From positions 2,046,001-2,110,000 of the forward strand of contig NZ_CP019893.1 of assembly GCF_002156705.1 (NCBI RefSeq): DNA of 64,000 nt, in the 5' to 3' direction. The stretch's first letter is position 1. Every line of letters starts with the position of its first letter. A model generated the notes under the pieces. It made no database searches. It saw only the letters and a list, made by a program, of their open reading frames with translations, and was not told the DNA's origin. This DNA comes from Natrarchaeobaculum aegyptiacum. Lineage in GTDB: Archaea; Halobacteriota; Halobacteria; Halobacteriales; Natrialbaceae. Below are positions 46,133-54,527 of the stretch, in pieces. Position numbers and translations under genes: made by a program.

Positions 46133-46429
46133 ATGGAGAACGTGACCGCTCGGATGAGCGACGAGGAACTGACGCTCCTCGATCGGCTCGCCGAACAGCG
46201 CGGGAGCGGCCGCAGCGACGCGATTCGGGAGGCCGTCCGGCGCGGTGCTCGCGAGGAACTGATTCGGATCGCCCTCGAGCGCTACCGCGAGGGCGAGGTC
46301 GGGATGCGCGGGGCCGCCGAAATCGCCGACGTTTCGATCGCGCAGATGATGGCTGAAGCGAACGAGCGAAACGTCCTCTCGAACTACGACGACGCCGATC
46401 TCGAGGCGGACGTCGACGCGCTCCGGTGA
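46133..46429 (+). CDS. UPF0175-type antitoxin-like protein
   Basis: The 98-residue protein has an N-terminal ribbon-helix-helix-like region (ENVTARMSDEELTLLDRLAEQ, then SGRSDAIREAVRRGA), followed by a UPF0175-like helix (ALERYREGEVGMRGAAEIADVSIAQMM). It is the likely DNA-binding partner of the next gene. The ATG at 46133 gives a leaderless start; four nucleotides separate its stop from the next ATG. Confidence 0.82.
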   Translation: MENVTARMSDEELTLLDRLAEQRGSGRSDAIREAVRRGAREELIRIALERYREGEVGMRGAAEIADVSIAQMMAEANERNVLSNYDDADLEADVDALR

Positions 46430-46433
46430 GCGG

Positions 46434-46997
46434 ATGAGCGACGATCGGACCGACCGCCGGACGCTCCTCGTCGACGCGAGCGTCTTCATCACACTGGCAG
46501 ATATCGGCTCGCTGGAGTTGCTTCAGGAGACCGGGGGAGACGTTTCGATGCCGCACGCGGTCGTCGAGGAAGTCTCGTCCGAACCCGCCACGAGCGACCT
46601 CGAGCGGGCTCGCGGTGACTGGCTTTCGACGGTCGATGGTCACGATTCCTCGACGTCTGATGAGTGGGCCGACCGGCTCGAGACGGCCGCGACCCAGCTC
46701 GGCCGGTCGACGAACCCGGACGACCGGGCCGGTGACGTACCGCTACTGGCGGCAGCGTTGGCTCACGAAAACCCGGTCGTCGTCACCGACGACAAACCCC
46801 TCCGAAAGACCTGCAAGACCCTCTCGATTCCCGTCTCCAGTTCGATCGGCGTCCTGATACGGGCCGTCGAACGCGGCGATCTCGAGCCCGGGACGGCGAC
46901 CGACAGGCTCGAGGCGATGGACGAAGTTGGGGCACGACTCAGTGTTGGGCTGTTCAGGCGTGCAGAGCGGTTGATCGAGGAAGCCACAAAGAAGTAA
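46434..46997 (+). CDS. PIN-domain toxin-like protein (DUF3368 type)
   Basis: The 187-residue PIN nuclease candidate has acidic metal-site residues in LLVDASVFITLA, a glutamate in VVEEVSSE, DVPLLAAAL and VVTDDKPLRK. The UPF0175 plus DUF3368 pair is a recognised archaeal and bacterial toxin-antitoxin-like arrangement. PIN toxins cut RNA; the target is unknown. The frame is intact. It ends just before the structured repeat at 47009. Confidence 0.82.
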   Translation: MSDDRTDRRTLLVDASVFITLADIGSLELLQETGGDVSMPHAVVEEVSSEPATSDLERARGDWLSTVDGHDSSTSDEWADRLETAATQLGRSTNPDDRAGDVPLLAAALAHENPVVVTDDKPLRKTCKTLSIPVSSSIGVLIRAVERGDLEPGTATDRLEAMDEVGARLSVGLFRRAERLIEEATKK

Positions 46998-47008
46998 CGG
47001 GTCGGGTC

Positions 47009-47090
47009 ATACGGTTTACTGTACGTCAGTTCCGCCACGACCGCGATCCGCCCTGCGGTCGAGCCGGTAAATCGATACAGTAATCCGTCT
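47009..47090 (+). repeat. 82 bp structured intergenic element, copy B
   Basis: Ends ATACGGTTTACTGTA and, read inverted, AGACGGATTACTGTA pair over 13 of 15 positions. A central 6-bp stem GACCGC/GCGGTC lies at 47039-47060. It aligns without gaps to copy A. It contains ACTGTACGTCAGT, which recurs as ACTGCACGTCAGT in the inverted element at 50172. Its last base touches the uvrA stop codon. Confidence 0.65.
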
Positions 47091-50053
47091 CAGTCGTCGT
47101 CCATCGGTGCCGTCACGGGCTCGACGCGCTCGCCGCGTGGCCCCTCGAGATCCACTTTCGGGAGCAGGTCCCGGAGGTAGCGCCCCGTGTGCGAATCCTC
47201 GAGTCGGGCGACCTCCTCGGGGGTTCCGGTGGCGACGATCTGGCCGCCGTGCTCGCCGCCTTCGGGGCCGAGGTCGATGACGTGGTCGGCGTTTTTCACG
47301 AGGTCGAGTTCGTGTTCGATGACGACGACGGTGTTGCCGTTGTCGGTCAGCCGGTGGAGCACCTCGATGAGCTTGCGCTCGTCTTCGTGGTGTAAGCCGG
47401 TGGTGGGCTCGTCGAGCAGGTAGAGGGTCTCGCCGGAGTCTTTCTTCCCTAACTCTTCGGCGAGTTTGATCCGCTGGGCTTCGCCACCGGAGAGGGTGGT
47501 CGAGGGCTGTCCGAGGGTCATGTAGTCGAGGCCGACGTCCTTCAGCAGCTTCAGCCGGCGGCGAATCTGGGAGTTCGACTCGAAGAACTCGTAGGCCTCG
47601 CCGACTTCCATGTCGAGGACGTCCGAGATGGTCTTGCCCTTGTAGGTAACGTCGAGCGTGGCGTCGTTGTAGCGAGCGCCGTCGCACTCCTCACAGGGAA
47701 CGTAGACGTCGGAGAGGAAGTTCATCTCGATCTTGACGGTGCCCTGTCCGCCACACTCCTCACAGCGGCCGCCCTTGACGTTGAACGAGAATCGCCCCTT
47801 CTCGTAGCCCCGTTGCTTCGAGAGCTTCGTCTGGGCGAACAGCTCGCGAACGTAGTCGAAGACGCCGGTGTAGGTCGCCGGGTTCGAGCGTGGCGTCCGA
47901 CCGATCGGCGACTGGTCGATCAGGCGTACGGTCTCGATTTCCTCGAGCCCCTCGAGTGCGTCGTGGTCGCCGGGGACGACCGAGGTGTTGTCGTTCATGT
48001 CTCGGGCGAGGCCCTTGTAGAGGACCTCGTGCATGAGCGTCGACTTGCCGGAGCCCGAGACGCCGGTGATCGCGGTAAAGCATCCCAGCGGAATGTCGAC
48101 GTCGACGTCGTCGAGGTTGTGCTGGCGGGCCCCACGGATCGTCAGTGCACCGTCGGGGTCGCGACGCTCCTCGGGGACCGGGATCTGTGTGCGCCCCGAG
48201 AGGTAGTCGCCGGTGATCGACTCCTCGCAGTCCATGACCTCCTCGACGGGGCCGTTGACGACGACCTCGCCCCCGCGCTTGCCTGGCCCGGGACCCATGT
48301 CGATGACGTTGTCCGCCCGGCGCATCGTCTCCTCGTCGTGTTCGACGACGAGCAGGGTGTTGCCGAGGTCCCGGAGTTCACAGAGCGTGTCGAGCAGGCG
48401 GTCGTTGTCCCGCTGGTGGAGCCCGATCGAGGGCTCGTCGAGGACGTACAGCACGCCCACGAGGCCGGAGCCGATCTGGGTTGCGAGCCGAATGCGCTGG
48501 CTCTCCCCGCCCGAGAGCGTCGATGCCTCTCGATCGAGGGTCAGGTACTCGAGTCCGACCTCGACCATGAAGCCAAGCCGGGCGCGGATCTCTTTGAGGA
48601 TTTCCTCGGCGATCACCTTCTCGCGCTCGGAGAAACTCGCCTCGAGCGTCTCGAAGTGCTCCAGGGCGTCGCCGATGCTCATCGCGTTGATCTCCGTGAT
48701 CGCGGTGTCGTCGACGAGCACGGCTCGGCTCGCGGGCTTGAGGCGGGTTCCGTCACAGGACGGACACGCCGTCGCGGACATGTAGTCCTCGATGTGCTCG
48801 CGGGTCGAATCCGAGTCCGTCTCGAGGTACCGGCGCTCCAGGTTGGGGATGACGCCCTCGAAGCGTTTGCGCTTGCGCCGGGTACCGTTCTTCGTGTGAC
48901 GTTCGAAGGTGACCTGCTCGCTCGTTCCGTAGAGGAACGCCTGCTGGATCTCCTCGTCTAGCTCCTCGAACGGGGTCGACAGCGAGACGTCGAAGTGGGC
49001 GGCGACGGCGTCGAGTCGGGTCTGGTAGTACGACCGGTTGTAGCTCCAGGGTTCGAAAACGTGTTTCAGCGGCTTCGATTCGTCCTGGATCACGAGACTC
49101 TCGTCGATCTCCTTGGTCTCGCCCAGCCCCTCACACTCCGGACAGGCACCGTGTGGGGAGTTGAACGAGAACGACCGGGTCTCGATCTCGGGGACGTCGA
49201 TCCCGCAGTGAGTACAGGCGAGATCCTTCGAGAACTCGGCGACGAACCGATCGTCGTCGTCGTCCTCCTCGCCCAGCGCACCGGTCCGGCGCGCCTCGGT
49301 GCCGAAGTCCTCGACGACGTCCTTGGGTGCGTCCGGCAGGATGACCTTCATGACGCCGTCGGCCTCCTCGAGTGCGGTCTCGACGCTGTCGACGATCCGC
49401 GGGCGAGCCTCGGTGCTCACCTTCACGCGGTCGACGATCACGTCGACGGTGTGGACGAAGTTCTCGTCTAAGTCGGGTTTCTCGAGGGTGAGGTCGTGTT
49501 CCTCGCCGTCGACTTCGACGCGGGAGTAGCCTTCCGAGACTAGCTCGTCGAAGAGGTCCTCGAAGGCTCCCTTCTGATCGCGGACGACCGGCGCGGCGAG
49601 TTTCGCCTTCGTTCCCTCGGGCAACTCGAGGATGCGCTCGACCATGTTCTGGGCCGACTGCTCGCCGACCTCGCGGCCACACTCCGGGCAGTGGGGGGTT
49701 CCCACCCGGGCGTACAGTAGCCTGAGGTAGTCGTGCAACTCGGTGACGGTCCCGACGGTCGAGCGGGGGTTGTTCGCGGCGTTCTTCTGGTCGATCGAGA
49801 TCGCCGGCGAGAGGCCTTCGACGGTCTCGACCTGTGGTTTGTCCATCTGCCCGAGGAAGTTCCGGGCGTACGCAGAGAGGCTCTCGATGTAGCGACGCTG
49901 GCCTTCGGCGTAGACGGTCTCGAAGGCGAGTGAGGACTTGCCCGACCCCGAGAGGCCGGTGACGACGGTAAACGACTCCCGTGGGATCGTCACGTCGAGG
50001 TCTTTCAGGTTGTGCTCTTCGGCGCCCCGTACCTCGATATTCTCTCTCGTCAT
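47090..50053 (-). CDS. uvrA: Excinuclease ABC subunit A
   Basis: The 987-residue DNA-damage recognition ATPase of nucleotide excision repair is complete. The first P-loop GLSGSGKSSLAFE is near residues 34-46. Zinc-finger cysteines are present (CPEC near 120, CTHC...CPEC near 290-320, CEEC...CEEC near 780). The two ABC signatures are LSGGESQRIRLA and LSGGEAQRIKLA, and the second Walker A is GVSGSGKSTLM. It has normal length with an acidic insert GEEDDDDD. UvrB and UvrC are not in the window. Confidence 0.97.
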   Translation of the reverse strand: MTRENIEVRGAEEHNLKDLDVTIPRESFTVVTGLSGSGKSSLAFETVYAEGQRRYIESLSAYARNFLGQMDKPQVETVEGLSPAISIDQKNAANNPRSTVGTVTELHDYLRLLYARVGTPHCPECGREVGEQSAQNMVERILELPEGTKAKLAAPVVRDQKGAFEDLFDELVSEGYSRVEVDGEEHDLTLEKPDLDENFVHTVDVIVDRVKVSTEARPRIVDSVETALEEADGVMKVILPDAPKDVVEDFGTEARRTGALGEEDDDDDRFVAEFSKDLACTHCGIDVPEIETRSFSFNSPHGACPECEGLGETKEIDESLVIQDESKPLKHVFEPWSYNRSYYQTRLDAVAAHFDVSLSTPFEELDEEIQQAFLYGTSEQVTFERHTKNGTRRKRKRFEGVIPNLERRYLETDSDSTREHIEDYMSATACPSCDGTRLKPASRAVLVDDTAITEINAMSIGDALEHFETLEASFSEREKVIAEEILKEIRARLGFMVEVGLEYLTLDREASTLSGGESQRIRLATQIGSGLVGVLYVLDEPSIGLHQRDNDRLLDTLCELRDLGNTLLVVEHDEETMRRADNVIDMGPGPGKRGGEVVVNGPVEEVMDCEESITGDYLSGRTQIPVPEERRDPDGALTIRGARQHNLDDVDVDIPLGCFTAITGVSGSGKSTLMHEVLYKGLARDMNDNTSVVPGDHDALEGLEEIETVRLIDQSPIGRTPRSNPATYTGVFDYVRELFAQTKLSKQRGYEKGRFSFNVKGGRCEECGGQGTVKIEMNFLSDVYVPCEECDGARYNDATLDVTYKGKTISDVLDMEVGEAYEFFESNSQIRRRLKLLKDVGLDYMTLGQPSTTLSGGEAQRIKLAEELGKKDSGETLYLLDEPTTGLHHEDERKLIEVLHRLTDNGNTVVVIEHELDLVKNADHVIDLGPEGGEHGGQIVATGTPEEVARLEDSHTGRYLRDLLPKVDLEGPRGERVEPVTAPMDDD

Positions 50054-50171
50054 GGGTTCGTGACGAACGGCGGGGACGGTCTCCGACTCGGTACCCGATT
50101 CATCGTGATATCGTCAGTGGCCCGAGCAACTTAACGGGTCTGATACCGGCCTGCAGGCCGCTCTGTTCTGT

Positions 50172-50255
50172 TATAGTAACAACTGCAACGATCCACACAC
50201 TGATCGCCGATCCGTCTGGCGATCAGGTGCGTACTGACGTGCAGTGACTACTATA
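50172..50255 (-). repeat. 84 bp double-hairpin intergenic element, copy C
   Basis: The ends TATAGTAACAACTGCA and, inverted, TATAGTAGTCACTGCA pair over 13 of 16 positions. A central perfect stem TGATCGCC (50201-50208) pairs with GGCGATCA (50218-50225), extendable by one pair. Read on the minus strand it shares ACTG-y-ACGTCAGT and, 53 nt further, ATCG-n-T-r-CAGT with copy B, with the same spacing. The element lies between uvrA and the coiled-coil gene. Confidence 0.65.
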
Positions 50256-50311
50256 GCACGTATCAGGATTCGGTCCAAAGTGACTTCGCCCGGGAGTGAG
50301 AACCCTCCGGC

Positions 50312-50833
50312 ATGGACGAGGACACCGAGGAGGCCACCGCGGCGGCGCTGTCCCGCGCGGACGTCGTCGAGTACTGTCGCATTCAGGCTGGACTCCTCTC
50401 GGGCGAGGTCGAACGGATGGGCGAGGAGGCGACCGATCTGCTCGAAGAAGTCGACGAACACGTCACCGAGATTCGCGCCCGGCTGGCAGACCACAAGGAC
50501 CGGACCCGGACCGAGACGCCACCGTCGACCGACGGTCCAGCACCCGGCGGGCCCGACGTCGCCGAACTCGAGTCGCTGCAGGCCGACCTCGAGGAAAAGC
50601 AGGCGCGAGTCGAGCAAAAACAGGCCCGGATGGAAGCCACCCAGGAACTGGCCGCGAGCTACGTCGGCCTCGCCGAGGACATAGAGTCGGACGGCGTCGA
50701 CGGGACGACGGCCCTCGAGCGTGTCCTCCAGTTCGAGGCAGACGAAGACGCCCCCGCGTACTTCACCGAGCGGGAGACGTTGCTCGAGGCTGCGGCGTCG
50801 TCGGGCGCGTCACGAGAGTCCGGCGAGGAGTAG
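50312..50833 (+). CDS. Coiled-coil protein of unknown function
   Basis: The 173-residue acidic protein has a first helix (VVEYCRIQAGLLSGEVERMGEEATDLLEEVDEHV) and a second heptad run (VAELESLQADLEEKQARVEQKQARMEA) separated by a Pro/Asp linker. It probably forms a helical hairpin or dimer. It is not a recognised family. It is convergent with the UspA gene. Confidence 0.6.
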   Translation: MDEDTEEATAAALSRADVVEYCRIQAGLLSGEVERMGEEATDLLEEVDEHVTEIRARLADHKDRTRTETPPSTDGPAPGGPDVAELESLQADLEEKQARVEQKQARMEATQELAASYVGLAEDIESDGVDGTTALERVLQFEADEDAPAYFTERETLLEAAASSGASRESGEE

Positions 50834-50860
50834 CACGTGATCGGTCAGTGTCCTGCTCGC

Positions 50861-51715
50861 TCAGTCCTGCGCTGCGGTGACCGTCAGCACCGGAACCGGC
50901 GCTGTCCTGAGCACGCGTTCGGTGACGCTGCCCAGCAGGAGTCGATCGAGACCACTTCGGCCGTGGGTCCCCATCACGATCAGGTCGACGTCGTTCTCGA
51001 CGGCATACGATCGGATCGACCGGTAGATCGACCCGTAGCGGACCGCACTCGTCACCTCGACCCCTGCAGCCTCGGCCCGGTCGACGGCGTCCTCGACCAC
51101 CGTCTCGGTGTGGGTCTCGAGACGGTCCACCCGGAGGTCGCTGCCCTCGCTTACCTCCGCTGGAGCGACGTCGATCGCCGAGAGCACGTGGCAGTCCACC
51201 GAACCCTCGGCTTCGCCCTCGAGATCCTCGACGAGCGAGATGGCGCGTTCGAGGGCGGCATCGGCGTGGCTGCTCCCGTCTGTGGGGACGAGGACGCGCT
51301 CGATGGGACAGGGCCGTCGGACGTCGTCGCCAGCACGGACGACGAGAACCGGGACGTCGGCGTCGCGAACGACGTCCTCGGTGACGCTACCCAGTAGCAG
51401 CCGGCCGACTCCCCGCCGGCCTCGGGTCCCCATCACGATGGCGTCGATCGGCTGTTCGGCAGCGAACTCGAGAATCGACTCGACGGGCGTCCCCGTCCGG
51501 ACCTCGTCGATTACGGGCGCGTCCGCCTCGGCCGCCCACGATCGGTCGTCCTCGAGCAGGTCGTCGATCGTCGCCTCGTCGCCGCCTGCGTCTCCCTCTC
51601 GCACGTGGAGGACGTGGACGGTGACGGCCGATCGGGCGGCGATCTCGCCGGCGTACTCGAGGGCGGCGCTCGCCGGCTCGCTTCCATCGGTCGGGACCAG
51701 AATGCGCTCGAACAT
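50861..51715 (-). CDS. Universal stress protein with two UspA domains
   Basis: The 284-residue protein has two tandem UspA domains (about residues 1-140 and 145-284). Each has the ILVPTDGS/VLVPTDGSS strand-loop and a nucleotide-binding GxRGRRGVGRLLLGSVTE or GTHGRSGLDRLLLGSVTE motif. These G-2x-G-9x-GS/T motifs predict ATP binding in both. The ATG at 51713-51715 gives the standard MFERILVP start. The role is in stress adaptation; a specific signal cannot be named. Confidence 0.92.
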   Translation of the reverse strand: MFERILVPTDGSEPASAALEYAGEIAARSAVTVHVLHVREGDAGGDEATIDDLLEDDRSWAAEADAPVIDEVRTGTPVESILEFAAEQPIDAIVMGTRGRRGVGRLLLGSVTEDVVRDADVPVLVVRAGDDVRRPCPIERVLVPTDGSSHADAALERAISLVEDLEGEAEGSVDCHVLSAIDVAPAEVSEGSDLRVDRLETHTETVVEDAVDRAEAAGVEVTSAVRYGSIYRSIRSYAVENDVDLIVMGTHGRSGLDRLLLGSVTERVLRTAPVPVLTVTAAQD

Positions 51716-51811
51716 ACAGGGGGGTACGAGGAAGGTGTACTTGACGATGGGTGTCGATTCCAGTAGCCGGGAGTGTTCCGACCGCGTGTCTCTCACAGCC
51801 GTCGCATCTGC

Positions 51812-51958
51812 TCACTCGCGGTCGATACCGGGCCGATCGAGTACCGCGTCTGTCTCCTCGCGATCGACCGCCTCGAGTCGACCGAGCCGCTTCCGCTGGC
51901 GCTGGGCCGATTCCTCGTCCATCCAGCCAGCCCAGTCGACGAGTGACCAGTCGGTCAC
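51812..51958 (-). CDS. Possible 48-residue small protein
   Basis: The frame starts GTG at 51956-51958 and ends TGA at 51812-51814. The translation begins TDWSLVDWAGWMDEES and continues with QRQRKRLGRLEAVDREE, a short amphipathic and charged sequence with acidic halophile-like composition. It lies between the aminotransferase (stop 52014) and the UspA gene on the same strand. There is no family, and it could be a chance frame. Confidence 0.35.
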   Translation of the reverse strand: MTDWSLVDWAGWMDEESAQRQRKRLGRLEAVDREETDAVLDRPGIDRE

Positions 51959-52013
51959 CGTCGGTCACTCCTCTCATCATCGACCGTCGACCCGATCACC
52001 GGAAGTGGAACGA

Positions 52014-53132
52014 TCACGACGCCAGCACCTCGAGCACCCGATTCACCTCGGCCTCGGTGTTGACGGCGTGGATCGACACCCGTACGGCCCCGGGATAGGG
52101 GAGCGAGCGGATCACGATCCCCTCCTCGGCCAGTCGATCGACGGTCGCCTCGGGATCGTCGTCGGCGATCGTCACCAGGCCGGACTCGAACTCGAGCGGG
52201 CTCAGCAGTCGCTCCTCGGGAAGCCCGTCTTTCAGGTGGTCGGTGAGCGACTCGATCCGGCTGCCGATCGTCTCGAGGCCAACGTCCTCGACGAGGTCGA
52301 TGGCCGCGGCGAGGCCCGCGTGGGGAGCCGGACTCGAGGTGCCGACCTCGAACCGTCGTGCGCCCGACTCGTACTGGTAGGGGTCGGCGTTCGCGTCGTC
52401 GACGCTCCGGTAGCCGATCGCTTGCGGGACGAGGTCGTGCTCGTCGACGACACCTTTCCGGACGAAGAGAAAGCCCGAGCCGAACGGGCCCATGAGCCAC
52501 TTGTGGCCAGCACCGGCGACGAAGTCCGCGCCCCACTCGCGGACGTCGACGGGGACCTGTCCCGGCCCTTGCACGGCATCGACCAGCACCAGCCCACCGG
52601 CCTCGTGGGCGATTTCGACCACGTCGGCCACCGGCAGCCGCGTCCCGTGGGTCCAGGTGAGCGAACTCAGGCAAACGAGTCGGGCCTCCGCGGTGACCGC
52701 AGCGACCTCCTCGAGATCCAGTCGACCGTCTTCGGTCTCGAGCACCCGGACGTCGATCCCGCGCTCGCGCTCGAGGCGCTGCCACGGGAGGACGCCGGCG
52801 GCGTGCTCGAGATCGGTTCGGACGACGACGTCGCCTTCGTTCCAGTCGATCGCGCCGGCGACGCGATTGATACCGTCGGTCGTGCTCTCGGTGAGTGCGA
52901 TCTCGTCGGGAGAACCTTCGAGGAAGTCGGCGACGGTAGCCCGTGCATCGTCGAAGGCGTCGAACGCGGCGGTGTAGGGTCCCTCGGCGGTCGGCGCGTC
53001 GTACTCGTGGTGCTCGAGAGCCGACTCGGCGGCCTCGACGACCTGCCGGGGACTCGGTCCGGCAGCGCCCCAGTTGCAGTAGACGCCCGACTCGAGGGCG
53101 GGGATCGACTCGCGCAGCGCGATCGGGTCCAT
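52014..53132 (-). CDS. Class V aminotransferase-fold PLP enzyme
   Basis: The 372-residue PLP enzyme has the Schiff-base lysine in AGAGHKWLMGPFG, TWTHGTRLPV near 170 and the LVDAVQGPG cofactor motif. It resembles cysteine desulfurase and isopenicillin-N epimerase relatives, but no cysteine is present in the C-terminal loop (LPYPGAVRVSIHA), so a desulfurase role is not supported. The substrate is unknown. The left IS copy end begins about 90 nt beyond its start codon. Confidence 0.85.
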   Translation of the reverse strand: MDPIALRESIPALESGVYCNWGAAGPSPRQVVEAAESALEHHEYDAPTAEGPYTAAFDAFDDARATVADFLEGSPDEIALTESTTDGINRVAGAIDWNEGDVVVRTDLEHAAGVLPWQRLERERGIDVRVLETEDGRLDLEEVAAVTAEARLVCLSSLTWTHGTRLPVADVVEIAHEAGGLVLVDAVQGPGQVPVDVREWGADFVAGAGHKWLMGPFGSGFLFVRKGVVDEHDLVPQAIGYRSVDDANADPYQYESGARRFEVGTSSPAPHAGLAAAIDLVEDVGLETIGSRIESLTDHLKDGLPEERLLSPLEFESGLVTIADDDPEATVDRLAEEGIVIRSLPYPGAVRVSIHAVNTEAEVNRVLEVLAS

Positions 53133-53329
53133 GCGAGGTTCGACGGCCCGCTGGTGGTTCGTTCTGTCGGTTTGGCCAGTCGACTGCCGGGACCGGTGCG
53201 GTTGACATCTTCCCCGCGCTGAACAGTAGTTGCCGATTCAACGCGGACAGACGAACGAAACTGGTCGATCAATCGATTTGGATTGCAGCGTTCCAACGAT
53301 CTATGCGACACAGCGAGGAAGGGAGCGAA

Positions 53330-53354
53330 GAAACGCCGCTGTCGGCGGCGTTTC
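53330..53354 (-). terminator. Hairpin downstream of transposase in IS copy 2
   Basis: Stem GAAACGCCGC (53330-53339) pairs with GCGGCGTTTC (53345-53354) over a 5-nt loop. It is equivalent to the copy 1 hairpin; two stem positions changed on both sides so that pairing is kept. It is a possible terminator or structural element. Confidence 0.5.
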
Positions 53355-53414
53355 TGAGCGTTGTCACTCAGTTGCGGCGTTCTGACCGATCAGCTCGGTC
53401 GGACCGATCTCTCT

Positions 53415-54527
53415 CTATCCGTAATCGGTCACAACAATGAATTCCCTGAAGACACGCGTCGAGATCGGCGGTTTCTCCGGGATAACACCGCCAGAGACGA
53501 GTACATTTGCGAGGATCCACAGATTGTACATCGAAACCGCGAACAGGAAGTAAAAGAGCCGTACCGAGAACGTCGGCGACGACGTTCTCGGGAGAAAGTC
53601 ACCGATCTGGCGGTAGGAGGTCTCAATTCCCCAGCGGCGGCGGAACGCCGCCGCGTACGCTCTCGCTGCCTCAGGCTCGAGGTCGAGATTCGTGACAAAC
53701 CAGACGTGCTCGTCCTCGGTCGATCGATGTGGGACCGCAAACACAGTCACGGCAGCTGAGGCGGTTGACTCACGCTTCCGCTGCATGAGATAGTCGTCGA
53801 TAACCGTCTCAGCACCGGCGCTGAGACGGGCTTTCATCCCGTTGCTCAGGCGTGCACGGATGATGTAATCGACGCCAAGTTGCTCGAGTTCCGGAACGAC
53901 GTGAATCTGGTAGAACCCTCTGTCGAGGGAGACGTGTCTGATCGAGGCGTACTCTCGTGCCGTTTCCAGCAGCGAGCGAACGGCTTCGCGTTTTTCGCGA
54001 AAGCCGTTCGCCTCCAGTGCCAGCACGTCGAGCGTGAACCGCGTTCCTGGTGCGACGATACAGATCGTCGCAAAACAGTAGGTTCGATTCGTTCCCTGAT
54101 CGGGATAGGTGATCAGGACGTGGTCAGTGTCTGCGTCGCCGTAAAACCGCCACTGGTAGAGGTCGATCGCAACATCGACACAGTCGGGCAAGAGTCGTTG
54201 TTTCCGGAGGATCTCGAAGAGATCGTCGCGGACGCCAGCGAACTGGCCGGCGATGGCGTCCGTCTCCAGATTTCGAAGGTGGTAGAACAGTGATTTAGCG
54301 AGTCCGTTGCGAGCCGTCGACGTCACGTCGACCGAATCGCCATCATCGAGTTGGCACGTTTTCCCGGCGGTATTGGCAAACTCCTGTTCGAAGGCGACAC
54401 GGGAGAGGACGGTCAGAAAGTCCTCTCTCGTATAGCTCCCACAGGGTTTGATATCGAACTCGAGCGCTGGATACACGACGGTGGAAGCGGCGCGACAGAG
54501 CTGTGTTGCTTCGGTCGTCTCGACCAA
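53415..54527 (-). CDS. ISH3-like DDE transposase (copy 2)
   Basis: The 370-residue transposase is intact, with Asp in AIDLYQW, Asp in SLDRGFY and Glu in GIETSYRQ. About 50 residues differ from copy 1, spread along the protein and mostly conservative, so the two copies are not a very recent duplication. The start on the minus strand at 54525-54527 is the first ATG after the right inverted repeat. Confidence 0.88.
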   Translation of the reverse strand: MVETTEATQLCRAASTVVYPALEFDIKPCGSYTREDFLTVLSRVAFEQEFANTAGKTCQLDDGDSVDVTSTARNGLAKSLFYHLRNLETDAIAGQFAGVRDDLFEILRKQRLLPDCVDVAIDLYQWRFYGDADTDHVLITYPDQGTNRTYCFATICIVAPGTRFTLDVLALEANGFREKREAVRSLLETAREYASIRHVSLDRGFYQIHVVPELEQLGVDYIIRARLSNGMKARLSAGAETVIDDYLMQRKRESTASAAVTVFAVPHRSTEDEHVWFVTNLDLEPEAARAYAAAFRRRWGIETSYRQIGDFLPRTSSPTFSVRLFYFLFAVSMYNLWILANVLVSGGVIPEKPPISTRVFREFIVVTDYG

